Below are positions 1 through 9,363 of a DNA stretch of 64,000 bases, one piece after another. Source of the stretch: Mycobacterium sp. SMC-4 (GTDB lineage Bacteria; Actinomycetota; Actinomycetes; Mycobacteriales; Mycobacteriaceae). The stretch covers positions 4,588,001-4,652,000 of the forward strand of contig NZ_CP079869.1 of the NCBI RefSeq assembly GCF_025263265.1, written 5' to 3'. Below the pieces are notes generated by a model. The model was not told the DNA's origin and did not search any database. It saw only the letters and a list, made by a program, of their open reading frames with translations. A program made the position numbers and the translations under genes. The first letter of the stretch is position 1. Every line of letters starts with the position of its first letter.

Positions 1-1122
1 CCCGACATCACCGCCCGCATCTGCGGCATCTGCCCGGTCGCCTACCAAGTCAGCGCCTGCAACGCGATCGAGCAGGTGTGCGATGTGGCACTCGACCCGC
101 CGCTCGCGGCGCTGCGCAGGTTGCTGTACTGCGGTGAGTGGATCTCCAGTCACACCCTGCATATTCATCTGTTGCACCTGCCCGACTTCCTCGGCTACCC
201 CGATGCCATCGCGCTGGCCGCCGAACACCGCGAACTCGTCGAGCACGGACTGGCGGTCAAGAAGGCTGGCAACGCGATTCTCGAACTGATCGGCGGCCGC
301 CCGATCCACCCCATCAACGTCCGCGTCGGTGGCTTCTACTCGACACCGGCTCCCGCAGATCTGGTGCCGATTACCGAGCAGCTCAGCCGCGCCCGTGATT
401 ACGCGATCGACACCGCGCGCCACCTGGCCGGCCTGGAGTTCCCCGACAGCGATCTCGACCACCACCTCGTCGCACTCACCCAGCCCGACCGGTACGCGAT
501 CGAGGGCGGCGATGTACACACCACCACCGGCCTCACCTTCCCCGCCGACCAGTTCTGCGAGCATGTCGTCGAACACCAGGTGGCGCACTCCACCGCGCTG
601 CATGCCCGACTCGACGGAGACCGCTACCTGACCGGTCCACTGGCTCGGTACTCCCTGAACTCCGAGCACCTTTCACCGCTGGCCCGGCAGGTCGCGACCG
701 ACGTCGGGCTGGGGCCGCAATGTCGCAACCCGTTCCGCAGCATCCTGGTTCGCGCGGTCGAAGTCGTCTACGCCCTCGACGAGGCGCTGCGCCTGATCGC
801 CGACTACGAGCGTCCCGCACGGCCCGCCGTCCCGGTGGCTCCGCGGGCCGGCATCGGACACGGTGTCAGCGAGGCCCCCCGTGGCCTGCTCTACCACCGC
901 TACGAACTCGACGAGGCCGGAATCATCCGCGCCGCCGCCATCATCGCACCGACGTCGCAGAACCAATCGGTCATCGAAGACGATCTACGCCGGGTCACCC
1001 AGGCCAACCTGGTACTCGACGACGCTGAGCTGATCCGGTTGTGCGAGCACACCATTCGCAACTACGACCCGTGCATCTCCTGTGCAGCACACTTTCTCGA
1101 GCTGGAACGGATCCACCTATGA
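1..1122 (+). CDS. hyhL: [NiFe] hydrogenase large subunit, 5' partial
   Basis: This gene encodes the subunit that holds the Ni-Fe active site of a cytoplasmic hydrogenase. The frame is open from base 1, so the N-terminus lies outside the window. The proximal metal-binding motif RICGICPVAYQ is at visible residues 6-16, with Gln where many hydrogenases have His; I associate this variant with group 3b (NADP-linked, Hyd3/Hyh) enzymes. The distal motif DPCISCAAH lies near the C-terminus and is followed by a nine-residue tail (FLELERIHL) of the kind cut off by a maturation endopeptidase after nickel insertion. That endopeptidase gene follows with an ATGA overlap, so the two are translationally coupled. 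The small and diaphorase subunits would be upstream and are not visible. The hydrogenase call is secure; the group 3b assignment is inference. Confidence 0.9.
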   Translation, partial: PDITARICGICPVAYQVSACNAIEQVCDVALDPPLAALRRLLYCGEWISSHTLHIHLLHLPDFLGYPDAIALAAEHRELVEHGLAVKKAGNAILELIGGRPIHPINVRVGGFYSTPAPADLVPITEQLSRARDYAIDTARHLAGLEFPDSDLDHHLVALTQPDRYAIEGGDVHTTTGLTFPADQFCEHVVEHQVAHSTALHARLDGDRYLTGPLARYSLNSEHLSPLARQVATDVGLGPQCRNPFRSILVRAVEVVYALDEALRLIADYERPARPAVPVAPRAGIGHGVSEAPRGLLYHRYELDEAGIIRAAAIIAPTSQNQSVIEDDLRRVTQANLVLDDAELIRLCEHTIRNYDPCISCAAHFLELERIHL

Positions 1123-1670
1123 GCCGACCGCGCGCGGTGGTGATCGGTATCGGCAACCGCTTGCGCAGCGACGACGCGATAGGCCCCATCGTCGCGGCGC
1201 GCCTCGACGCGCTGGAGTTGCCCGGACTGCTGGTGACCGTCTGCGACGGCGAGCCTGCAGGGCTGATCGACACCTGGGCCGGTGTCGACCTGGCGGTAAT
1301 CATCGACGCCATACGATGCGACCCACCCACCCCGGGCCGGATCCGGCGCGCCACCGTCGAGATGTTGCGCGGTACCCCGGCAGCCACCGGCTCACACGCC
1401 GTGAACATCCCCGAGGCGTTCCGGTTGGGCCGCGCACTCGGGCAGCTTCCCGGTGAACTCGTGATCATCGCTGTCGAAGCCGGCAGTCTCGCTCGCGGCT
1501 GCCGGCTCACCCAGCCGGTCGCGGCCGCCGCGCCCGGGGTTCTGCGCGCGGTGTTTCAGGAGATCGCGCGGGTGGGGATTGCCGAACCTATCGGCGCAAC
1601 AGGCCGGCCAGCAGACGCTCATGCAATGGCGGGTCCGACGCAGTTGCCGCCACCGCGACCAGATCGGTGA
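1119..1670 (+). CDS. Hydrogenase maturation endopeptidase (HyaD/HycI family, peptidase M52)
   Basis: The protein has 183 residues and should remove the C-terminal tail of the hydrogenase large subunit encoded just upstream. The start ATG overlaps the upstream TGA (ATGA). The N-terminal GIGNRLRSDDAIGP matches the family motif with the nickel-contacting acidic residue; further conserved elements are DGEPAGL, IIDAI and a His in GSHAVNI. The last roughly 25 residues (after EPIGATG) look like a non-conserved Pro/Ala-rich tail. This tail reads over the 3' end of the convergent fprB gene for 83 bp, so both stop codons lie inside the opposite gene. Confidence 0.9.
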   Translation: MSRPRAVVIGIGNRLRSDDAIGPIVAARLDALELPGLLVTVCDGEPAGLIDTWAGVDLAVIIDAIRCDPPTPGRIRRATVEMLRGTPAATGSHAVNIPEAFRLGRALGQLPGELVIIAVEAGSLARGCRLTQPVAAAAPGVLRAVFQEIARVGIAEPIGATGRPADAHAMAGPTQLPPPRPDR

Positions 1671-3270
1671 TCGAGGTGAACTTGTCCCGTGGACGCCGCC
1701 CGCCGCCCCGGGTCACTTCGGCGTCGTCGATCGCGCGCCAGCCGCGCGCGTCGATCATCTCCGGGTGTCGGGCGCGCACCGCACGCTCGAGCGCGGCAGG
1801 CTTGTGGACCGGATCCACCAGCACCCCGCTGTTGTAGTCGTCGACCAGGGTATGCACCGTCTGGGCAGCGCATGACTTGTTGGTCCCGATGAAACCGGTG
1901 GGTCCGCGTTTGATCCAGCCGGCCACGTAACTGCCTAGGACCGGGTGACCGGTGGCGGGATCGACGACGCGGCCCCCCTCATTGGGCACCACGGCGGCTT
2001 CTTTGTCGAAGGGCAGACCGTCAATCACCTTGCCGCGGTATCCGATCGAGGTCAGCGCCATTGCCGCAGAGATGTCGGATGTCTGATCGGTTCCGGTCAC
2101 GCTGAACCGGACGCCGGTCACCTTGTGCTCACCCAGCACGCGCTGTGGAGTCAGGTGATAGGCCAACCGGATCCGCGGGCGAGTGGCCGGTCCGGCCGAG
2201 TCGCCGAGCTTCGAGAGAACCTCGAGTTTGTTGCGGGTCAACGGATCCGTGGTCTCGGCCAGTGCGGCGAGCACGAGCTCACGGTCTGCCGCGTCGAGAA
2301 CCACCTCGCAGGTTGAGGTCAAACCGATCAGCTCGGGCAGCGTGAACGCCGACGCCGCCGGGCTGCGACGGGCGGCGATCACGACCTCCCGAACGCAGGA
2401 CTTCCGCAGGGCGAACAGCGCGTGATCGGCGATATCGGTGCGGGCCAACAGGTCCGGATCGGTGGTCAGGATCCGCGCGACGTCGAGCGCAACGTTTCCG
2501 TTGCCGACGATGACGATGTGTTCACCGCTCAGATCCATCGCCAGGTCGGTGTAGTCCGGGTGGCCGTTGTACCAGGCCACCACCTCCGTCGCGGTCGCGG
2601 TGCCGGCCAGGTCGATACCCTCGATGTCGAGTCGGCGGTCATTCGGCGCGCCGACCGCGTAGAGCACTGCGTGGTGATGCTCGAGCAGTTCCTGGTGGCT
2701 GATGTGCTCGCCGACCTCGACATTGAGGTAGAACGCGAAGCCCGGTGACCGCGAGATCCGATCGAAGAGCCTGGTGACCCCCTTGGTGTACTGGTGGTCC
2801 GGGGCCACCCCGGCGCGCACCAACCCGTAAGGAGTGGGGAGCTTTTCGAACACGCTGACCTGAACACCACGCTGGGTCAGCAGCTCGTCGGCGGCGTACA
2901 TCGCCGCGGGTCCGGATCCGACGATCGCGACGCGCAACGAACCACCGGCGCGCCGATGGACCACCGGCGCCTCCTGCACAGGTGCAAGTTTGGACGTCGG
3001 CGGCAGTTTGCCCTCGCGTTTGGGGTAGAACGCAGCATTCAGTTCGACGAACGGCAGCTGCGACGGCGCCAGTTTGGTGTCCGGCGCGATCGCCCCCACC
3101 GGGCAGGCCGAGACGCAGGCCCCGCAGTCGACACACGCGTCGGGGTCGATATAGAGCATCTCGGCGGTCGCGAAGCCGGGCTCGTCGGGTGTGGGGTGGA
3201 TGCAGTTCACCGGGCAGGCGTAGACACAGGACCCGTCGCTGCAACACGACTGGGTGACGACGTGGGGCAC
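1588..3270 (-). CDS. fprB: Ferredoxin/ferredoxin--NADP(+) reductase FprB
   Basis: This 560-residue flavoprotein passes electrons between NADPH and ferredoxin-type iron-sulfur centres. The N-terminal ferredoxin domain shows Cys 9, 10, 15, 19 and 23 and then 46, 49, 52 and 56, the pattern of a two-cluster (7Fe or 8Fe) ferredoxin. From about residue 110 there is an FAD-binding GSGPAAMYAA motif and a second Rossmann motif VGNGNVALDVAR for NADPH, as in adrenodoxin-reductase-type enzymes. The chosen start is GTG at 3270 (VPHVVTQSCC), which matches my memory of M. tuberculosis FprB and has GGGA about 8 bases upstream. The longer open frame overlaps the preceding gene. It follows the diiron oxygenase gene on the same strand with 14 bases between, so it may supply electrons to that enzyme (inference from context). 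Confidence 0.93.
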   Translation of the reverse strand: MPHVVTQSCCSDGSCVYACPVNCIHPTPDEPGFATAEMLYIDPDACVDCGACVSACPVGAIAPDTKLAPSQLPFVELNAAFYPKREGKLPPTSKLAPVQEAPVVHRRAGGSLRVAIVGSGPAAMYAADELLTQRGVQVSVFEKLPTPYGLVRAGVAPDHQYTKGVTRLFDRISRSPGFAFYLNVEVGEHISHQELLEHHHAVLYAVGAPNDRRLDIEGIDLAGTATATEVVAWYNGHPDYTDLAMDLSGEHIVIVGNGNVALDVARILTTDPDLLARTDIADHALFALRKSCVREVVIAARRSPAASAFTLPELIGLTSTCEVVLDAADRELVLAALAETTDPLTRNKLEVLSKLGDSAGPATRPRIRLAYHLTPQRVLGEHKVTGVRFSVTGTDQTSDISAAMALTSIGYRGKVIDGLPFDKEAAVVPNEGGRVVDPATGHPVLGSYVAGWIKRGPTGFIGTNKSCAAQTVHTLVDDYNSGVLVDPVHKPAALERAVRARHPEMIDARGWRAIDDAEVTRGGGRRPRDKFTSITDLVAVAATASDPPLHERLLAGLLRR

Positions 3271-3284
3271 TGGTAGATCCCGCC

Positions 3285-4322
3285 CTAGGCTGCGCTGACG
3301 ACGTGCTGGCGGGCCGGTTCGCTGCGGTAGCGACTCGGCGGTCCGTCGATCTTGCAGATCCGCCACATCAGTTTCGCCAGTGGATTCATCAGCCCGGTGT
3401 CGTGACAGAGCATCCGGACATCGCCGAACATGTCACGCAGGAACTGCCGGGCAGCGGGCGTGCCGAAGAAGATCTCCTTCTTGACCGAGCGCGGAATGTC
3501 GAACTCGCGCCAGAACGACTTCGGCGGTACCACGATCGCCTGGCACAGGATCCGCATGATGACCGGAACATAGAGCGACAACATGAACCGCTCCGCACGA
3601 CCCAGGTGAGGCACCCGCTTGCGCAGATACTCGTGGGCGAACGAGATGTGGCGGGCCTCCTCGGCCACGTGGATGGCCATCACGCGCTCCATGATCGGAT
3701 GCAACGACTTGCCTTCGCGCAGCACGGCTTTCTGGGTGTGGTCGATGGGCTCTTCGCCGGCGAGCACACCGAAGAAGAACGGGACCGGCCTGGGACCGGC
3801 CACCAGCGGGATCACCTGGGACAGCCACTTGAGCACGCGGGGCATGCCGGGTACATCGACACCGATGCGGTTGACCATCTCCTGGAACATCATCGTGTGG
3901 TTGCACTCTTCGACCGACTCGTGCAGGCAGTACCGGTACTCGGGTGACCCGTTGGGAACCCAGAACGCGTAGTTCATCAAGCCGCGGATCAGGATCGACT
4001 CGAAGTGCAGACCGACCTTGGCAACGTTGGATTGGCGCCACATCCCGATCTCGATCTGACGCTCGACCGGTTGGGCCTGGTACCACGGGTGCCGGCCGAT
4101 CGGGTCCGTCGCGGGCAGGATCCACCGCTCGTCGTTGGGGATCACGGAGAACTCCGGTGAATCCCAGTCGATGTCGGTGTACGGATTGAAATTGCGCCGC
4201 ACCGACCCTTCGGACAGGGTCTGCAGGGTCTCGGCATACGCTCGGTCCTCCGGACCGTCACCGATTTCCATGTTCTTTCGCCACCGGCGCACGAGGCGCG
4301 TACGTGCGGTCTTGACTGCCAT
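3285..4322 (-). CDS. AurF-like non-heme diiron oxygenase (Rv0885-type)
   Basis: The protein has 345 residues and belongs, by its pattern, to the AurF/p-aminobenzoate N-oxygenase-like diiron family. The likely iron ligands are in HESVEECNH around residue 140 and in EEARHISFAHE around residue 230. The substrate is unknown. Gene order (this gene, then fprB, divergent from serC) is the same as Rv0885-fprB-serC in M. tuberculosis. The start ATG at 4322 has GGGAGG seven bases upstream; a GTG at 4340 is possible but has no better ribosome-binding site. A Crp-like palindrome lies in the divergent region shared with serC. Confidence 0.85.
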   Translation of the reverse strand: MAVKTARTRLVRRWRKNMEIGDGPEDRAYAETLQTLSEGSVRRNFNPYTDIDWDSPEFSVIPNDERWILPATDPIGRHPWYQAQPVERQIEIGMWRQSNVAKVGLHFESILIRGLMNYAFWVPNGSPEYRYCLHESVEECNHTMMFQEMVNRIGVDVPGMPRVLKWLSQVIPLVAGPRPVPFFFGVLAGEEPIDHTQKAVLREGKSLHPIMERVMAIHVAEEARHISFAHEYLRKRVPHLGRAERFMLSLYVPVIMRILCQAIVVPPKSFWREFDIPRSVKKEIFFGTPAARQFLRDMFGDVRMLCHDTGLMNPLAKLMWRICKIDGPPSRYRSEPARQHVVSAA

Positions 4323-4451
4323 GGGGTGGCCTCCCGTCACTCGGGGCTGGTTTACATTCGTCGGGTTGATGTCTAGTAACAGTACCCACGGTCCCAGGAA
4401 TTAACCAGGCTTTTCTCGACGCTGTGCCCCAACCGGGTAATCCGCATCACA

Positions 4452-5677
<1,226 letters not shown>

Positions 5678-5680
5678 AAG

Positions 5681-5700
5681 ACGCGGCGGCATCGCCGCGT
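5681..5700 (+). terminator. Hairpin after serC
   Basis: ACGCGGCG and CGCCGCGT form a perfect 8-bp stem with a GCAT tetraloop three bases after the serC stop. There is no T-tract, as is common for mycobacterial intrinsic terminators. Confidence 0.55.
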
Positions 5701-5730
5701 GTCACCGCCGGTTACGGATCGGTAACGCAG

Positions 5731-5736
5731 TAGGGT
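5731..5736 (+). promoter_or_regulatory. Candidate -10 element of sepH
   Basis: TAGGGT (TANNNT pattern) lies 42 bases before the sepH ATG, leaving room for a short leader that carries the strong ribosome-binding site GGAGGAGG. Confidence 0.3.
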
Positions 5737-5778
5737 GACCTGGATATCGGGCTAGGCGCCAGCCCGGAGGAGGTCGCA

Positions 5779-6603
5779 ATGAGAGAGCTCAGAGTCGTCG
5801 GACTCGATGTCGACGACACCCGCGGCACGCGGATCATCTGCGAAACCGATGAGCCCGCGGAGAAGTTCATCCTGCGTTCCGATGAGCGTCTGAGGGCTGC
5901 CGTGCGCGGCGACCGCGCCGCGTCGAATCAAACCACGATCAATGTCGAGGTCCCGAACATGCTGCGACCCAGGGAAATCCAGGCGAGGATCCGGGCCGGC
6001 GCCTCGGTCGAGCAGATCGCCTCGGCTGCCGGGGTGGACCCGGCCCGGGTCGAACGGTTCGCTCACCCTGTGCTGCTGGAACGCGCCCGCGCTGCCGAAC
6101 TGGCCACCGCCGCACACCCGGTGCTGGCCGACGGCCCCTCGGTGCTCACCCTGCTGGAGACTGTCACCGCCGCGCTGATCGCACGGGGCCTGGACCCCGA
6201 TTCCACCACCTGGGACGCCTGGCGCAACGAGGACAGCCGCTGGACCGTGCAGCTGGCCTGGACGGTGGGCCGCTCTGATCTGCAGGCCCACTTCCGCTAC
6301 GCGCCCGGCGCGCATGGCGGCACCGTCACCGCCTTCGACGAGAACGCCGCCGAGCTGATCGACCCGAACTTTACCCGCACGCTGCGCCCGATCGCGCCGG
6401 TTGCCCAGCTCGCACTCGAAGAGCCCGAGGCACCACCCGCGCCGGTGGCCAAGCCCGAGCAGCCGGCACCGGCACAACAGCAGACACCCGACCCGCAGCC
6501 GCCCAAGACGGTGGCCAAGGCGCGCCCCCGCAAGGCCCGGCCGGCGGTGCCGGCATGGGAAGACGTGCTGTTAGGCGTTCGCTCCAGCGGCGGCGAGCGC
6601 TAA
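5779..6603 (+). CDS. sepH: Cell-division regulator SepH
   Basis: The 274-residue protein matches the actinobacterial SepH (DUF3071) family, which stimulates FtsZ filament assembly at the division septum. An N-terminal domain starting MRELRVVGLDVDDTRG is followed by a helix-turn-helix-like segment (RPREIQARIRAGASVEQIA, residues about 64-82). The remainder includes an unstructured Pro/Ala/Lys-rich stretch and a conserved C-terminal WEDVLLGVRS. The start has an exceptionally good ribosome-binding site. The 3' end overlaps the convergent DUF2537 gene by 33 bp. Confidence 0.92.
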   Translation: MRELRVVGLDVDDTRGTRIICETDEPAEKFILRSDERLRAAVRGDRAASNQTTINVEVPNMLRPREIQARIRAGASVEQIASAAGVDPARVERFAHPVLLERARAAELATAAHPVLADGPSVLTLLETVTAALIARGLDPDSTTWDAWRNEDSRWTVQLAWTVGRSDLQAHFRYAPGAHGGTVTAFDENAAELIDPNFTRTLRPIAPVAQLALEEPEAPPAPVAKPEQPAPAQQQTPDPQPPKTVAKARPRKARPAVPAWEDVLLGVRSSGGER

Positions 6604-6852
6604 CAAGGCCACCCACGCGCCCGCCACGCCGACACCGCCGCCGAGCACGAACCACCGCCACACCGGGCGCCGACGCCAGCCCCAGACCGTCGGCGCCAGC
6701 CCCCCGACGGCGACAAGATTGAGACCAGCGGCCAACAGCGGATGCACCCGTGCCAACCCGATGCTGAGCACGATGACCGCGGTCGCAATGACCGCCGCGA
6801 CGAACGCGGCAACCGTGAGCCCCGTAGCCCACGGCGTCGAGTCTTCGCTCAC
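6571..6852 (-). CDS. Small membrane protein, DUF2537 (Rv0882-type)
   Basis: This 93-residue protein has three hydrophobic segments (about residues 9-34, 38-56 and 66-90) and is probably an integral membrane protein of unknown function. Its ATG overlaps the stop of the upstream rRNA methyltransferase gene (ATGA), so the two form an operon, as Rv0881-Rv0882 do in M. tuberculosis. The 3' end overlaps the convergent sepH gene. Confidence 0.8.
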   Translation of the reverse strand: MSEDSTPWATGLTVAAFVAAVIATAVIVLSIGLARVHPLLAAGLNLVAVGGLAPTVWGWRRRPVWRWFVLGGGVGVAGAWVALLALAAAGANA

Positions 6853-7688
6853 GGGGTCACCGTAGCCCGGAGCCGGTCGCGCTCGTAGAACGCCAACGCC
6901 GCGGCGGTCGCGACGTTGAGCGAGTCGGTTCCCCGCGACATCGGGATCCGCACCCGCACGTCGCTGGCGCGCATCGTCGACTCCTGCAGCCCCGGGCCCT
7001 CGGCGCCGACCAGAATCGCCACCGGTCGGTCCGCCCGCAGTGGCATCGCCTCGGCCAGGGTCGCCGCGCGCGGATCAGGCGTCATCGCCAGGATCGCGAA
7101 ACCCTTCTCGCGCAACAACTCCACATCGGCCGGCCAGTTCGCCGCACGAGCAAAGGGCACCAGCAGTGCATGCCCCATCGACACTCGCACCGCACGCCGG
7201 TACAACGGATCGGCGCATCCGCTGCCGAATACCACCGCGCCCACCCCCAGCCCCGCGGCATTGCGGAAGATCGAGCCGAGATTCTCGTGGTCGTTGACGC
7301 CTTCGAGCACCACGACGGTGTGCGCACCGGCAACCACCCGAGCGACCGTCAACTCGGGCGCCCGCGACGCCGACGCGAGCACACCGCGGTTGAGGTGGAA
7401 GCCGACCACGTCGGCCATCACCTCGGCGCTGACCCGGTAGAACGGCACATCGACGCCGTCCAGACCGGATCCGAGTTCGTTCAGCCGTCGGTCGGTGCCC
7501 AGCAACGCGCGCGGGCTGAACCGTGAGGCCAGCATGCGTTGGACCACCAGAACGCCTTCGGCGATCACCAGGCCCTTGCCGCTGGGCAGGTCGGGACGAC
7601 GATCGACGCTGTTGAGGTCCCGGAAGTCGTCGAGGCGGGGATCTGTCGGATCCTCGACGTCGATGATCTCAATGGCTTTGCCGGTCAT
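6849..7688 (-). CDS. SpoU/TrmH-family 2'-O-ribose RNA methyltransferase (Rv0881-type)
   Basis: The 279-residue protein has the SPOUT signature motifs: NDHENLGSIFRNAAGLG (motif 1), ILVGAEGPGL (motif 2) and IPMSRGTDSLNVATAAAL (motif 3, the knotted S-adenosylmethionine site). These enzymes methylate a ribose 2'-OH of rRNA or tRNA; the target nucleotide cannot be told from sequence alone. An N-terminal substrate-binding (L30e-like) part occupies roughly residues 1-110. The MarR-type gene that precedes it in M. tuberculosis (Rv0880) is absent. Confidence 0.88.
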   Translation of the reverse strand: MTGKAIEIIDVEDPTDPRLDDFRDLNSVDRRPDLPSGKGLVIAEGVLVVQRMLASRFSPRALLGTDRRLNELGSGLDGVDVPFYRVSAEVMADVVGFHLNRGVLASASRAPELTVARVVAGAHTVVVLEGVNDHENLGSIFRNAAGLGVGAVVFGSGCADPLYRRAVRVSMGHALLVPFARAANWPADVELLREKGFAILAMTPDPRAATLAEAMPLRADRPVAILVGAEGPGLQESTMRASDVRVRIPMSRGTDSLNVATAAALAFYERDRLRATVTP

Positions 7689-7755
7689 GCCGTTTCGTGT
7701 CCCACCGGCGCTCCTTCACGGCGTCGAGACTACCCAGGCCCGACGCGGGATCCGA

Positions 7756-7761
7756 TACCGT
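7756..7761 (+). promoter_or_regulatory. Candidate -10 element of the DUF2530 gene (leaderless)
   Basis: TACCGT (TANNNT) ends eight bases before the ATG of the next gene, with no ribosome-binding site between, which suggests a leaderless transcript. Confidence 0.35.
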
Positions 7762-7769
7762 GGTCGACA

Positions 7770-8015
7770 ATGGACGAAACCGTGCAGCCGCCCGCACTGC
7801 CGGCGCCGCTACTGTCGCCGTGGCCGATGATCGCGGTGATCGGCCTCGGCTGGGTGGTCGCTGCGGTGCTGGCGTTCACGGTCGACGCGTTACACAGCTG
7901 GCGACCGGTCACCCTGGCCGGGCTCGGTGTGACAGTGGTTGGCACATCGATTTTTCTGTGGCAACGTCACGCCGTGCGCCGCGGATCGCGCGGCGCCCAG
8001 CGCGGCTTGACCTGA
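7770..8015 (+). CDS. Small membrane protein, DUF2530 (Rv0879c-type)
   Basis: The protein has 81 residues with two membrane segments (about 19-41 and 46-64) and a basic C-terminal tail. Its function is unknown. The start is the ATG at 7770; the longer frame upstream would run through the divergent promoter region and into the rRNA methyltransferase gene. Position and size match Rv0879c. The SRPBCC gene follows after 22 bases. Confidence 0.75.
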   Translation: MDETVQPPALPAPLLSPWPMIAVIGLGWVVAAVLAFTVDALHSWRPVTLAGLGVTVVGTSIFLWQRHAVRRGSRGAQRGLT

Positions 8016-8037
8016 ACGACACGAAGGAGAAAGCGCC

Positions 8038-8490
8038 ATGCCAGCGCCCAAACTGCAAGCCCAGATCGACATCAACGCCCCGGTCGAGAAGGTCTGGAAC
8101 CTGGTGTCGGATGTCACCAAGATGCCGCAGTGGAGCCCCCAGTGCCGGTACATGAAGGCGCTCGGCGGCGTACGCCCGGGTGCCCGGACCATCAATTTCA
8201 ACCGGCGCGGTCTGCTGTTCTGGCCGACGACCTCACGCATCACCGAAGTGGTTCCGGAGCAGAAGCTGGCTTTCCGGGTCAACGAGAACAACACGGTGTG
8301 GACCTACGAGCTGGAACCCACCGAAGCCGGGACCCGGCTGATCGAGACCCGGCACGCCGAGAACGGCACGTCGGCGATGTCGAATTTCCTGATCAACCGG
8401 CTCATGGGTGGTGTGCCCAGTTTCGAGGACGAGCTGGTCGACGGGATGAACGCGACGCTGACGCGGATCAAGAACGCCGCGGAAAACTAA
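8038..8490 (+). CDS. SRPBCC (START/polyketide cyclase-like) protein
   Basis: This 150-residue protein begins with the typical SRPBCC strand-helix pattern (INAPVEKVWNLVSDVTKMPQW) and ends in a long C-terminal helix. The fold forms a hydrophobic pocket for lipids or polyketides; the ligand is unknown. AAGGAG lies nine bases before the ATG. It occupies the place where M. tuberculosis carries PPE13, so the neighbourhood differs between species. Its stop overlaps the stop of the convergent DUF3027 gene by four bases. Confidence 0.85.
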   Translation: MPAPKLQAQIDINAPVEKVWNLVSDVTKMPQWSPQCRYMKALGGVRPGARTINFNRRGLLFWPTTSRITEVVPEQKLAFRVNENNTVWTYELEPTEAGTRLIETRHAENGTSAMSNFLINRLMGGVPSFEDELVDGMNATLTRIKNAAEN

Positions 8491-9275
8491 CTGTCGCCCG
8501 GGTTGACGAAGTCGAGCACGCCGTCGTCGAAAGGGTCGTGCAGCGGCGAACCGGCCCCCTGCGGGACCGGGGTGTCGGAGTGCGCTCCGCACCCGTACTC
8601 AGCGTCGACGACGTGGCCGTCGGCGGCGAGCTCGTTGGCACACACCCCGAACAGAACGCCCAGTGCGCCGCCGAGCGGCACGTAGAACCCGCAGTCGCGG
8701 CACACCCGCCGCGTGGAGCGGGCCATCGCCGAACCGGGCCCGAATTCGCCGTCATGCCAACGCTGTGCGGCGTCGTTGCGTCCCCACAAGCTGAGGACCT
8801 GACGACGACCCAGCCCGACTTCCAGCGCGACGTCGTCGACCAGCGGATCGCCGGTGGCGACGTAGCCCGGTGACAGGCGGGGGTCGTCTGCGGGCGGAGC
8901 GAGCAGGTCGCCCGGGCTGAGGTCGCCGGGACGGACGCGCTCCTCCCAGGGCACCCACTTGGGCGCCAGCAGCGCGGTGGGCCCGGGTACCAGCACGACC
9001 TCGCTGATGGTGGCGTACTGGGCGCCGGGACAGGCAGCCACCACGACCGCCCACTGCCATCCCCGGTAGCCAGGCATCTCGGCCAGGAACCGGTGGGTGG
9101 CCGAGGTGGGATCCTCGAAGCTCGCGCCGAGATATTCGCCGACGGTCTGCTCGCCGCTACCCTCCACGATCGCGGAGCGTGCATCGTCGACCGCCCCCAG
9201 GAGTACCGCCGCCACATCGGGGGGCACGTCCTGGGCCGGTGCCACGTCAGGCTGAGACTCGGTCACGCTGTCCAT
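8487..9275 (-). CDS. DUF3027 protein (Rv0877-type)
   Basis: The 262-residue conserved actinobacterial protein has unknown function. A Cys cluster (CRDCGF, then CANEL and YGCGAH) near the C-terminus suggests a small zinc-binding element. The ATG at 9275 gives exactly the length I recall for Rv0877; the frame is open further upstream to 9314 but would crowd the divergent MFS gene. Confidence 0.82.
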   Translation of the reverse strand: MDSVTESQPDVAPAQDVPPDVAAVLLGAVDDARSAIVEGSGEQTVGEYLGASFEDPTSATHRFLAEMPGYRGWQWAVVVAACPGAQYATISEVVLVPGPTALLAPKWVPWEERVRPGDLSPGDLLAPPADDPRLSPGYVATGDPLVDDVALEVGLGRRQVLSLWGRNDAAQRWHDGEFGPGSAMARSTRRVCRDCGFYVPLGGALGVLFGVCANELAADGHVVDAEYGCGAHSDTPVPQGAGSPLHDPFDDGVLDFVNPGDS

Positions 9276-9363
9276 CGCCCCCAATACTGCCCGAAGACGA
9301 CCCACGGAAGCCACACCGGTCGGCTGCGCGCCGACAGTCGGCGGTATGGGGGAGAATCGATGC

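Noticed and set aside
1119..1670. Possible truncation or frameshift of the hydrogenase protease because its tail reads over fprB
   Set aside because: All family motifs are complete before the overlap; the tail is just an unconserved extension to the next stop.
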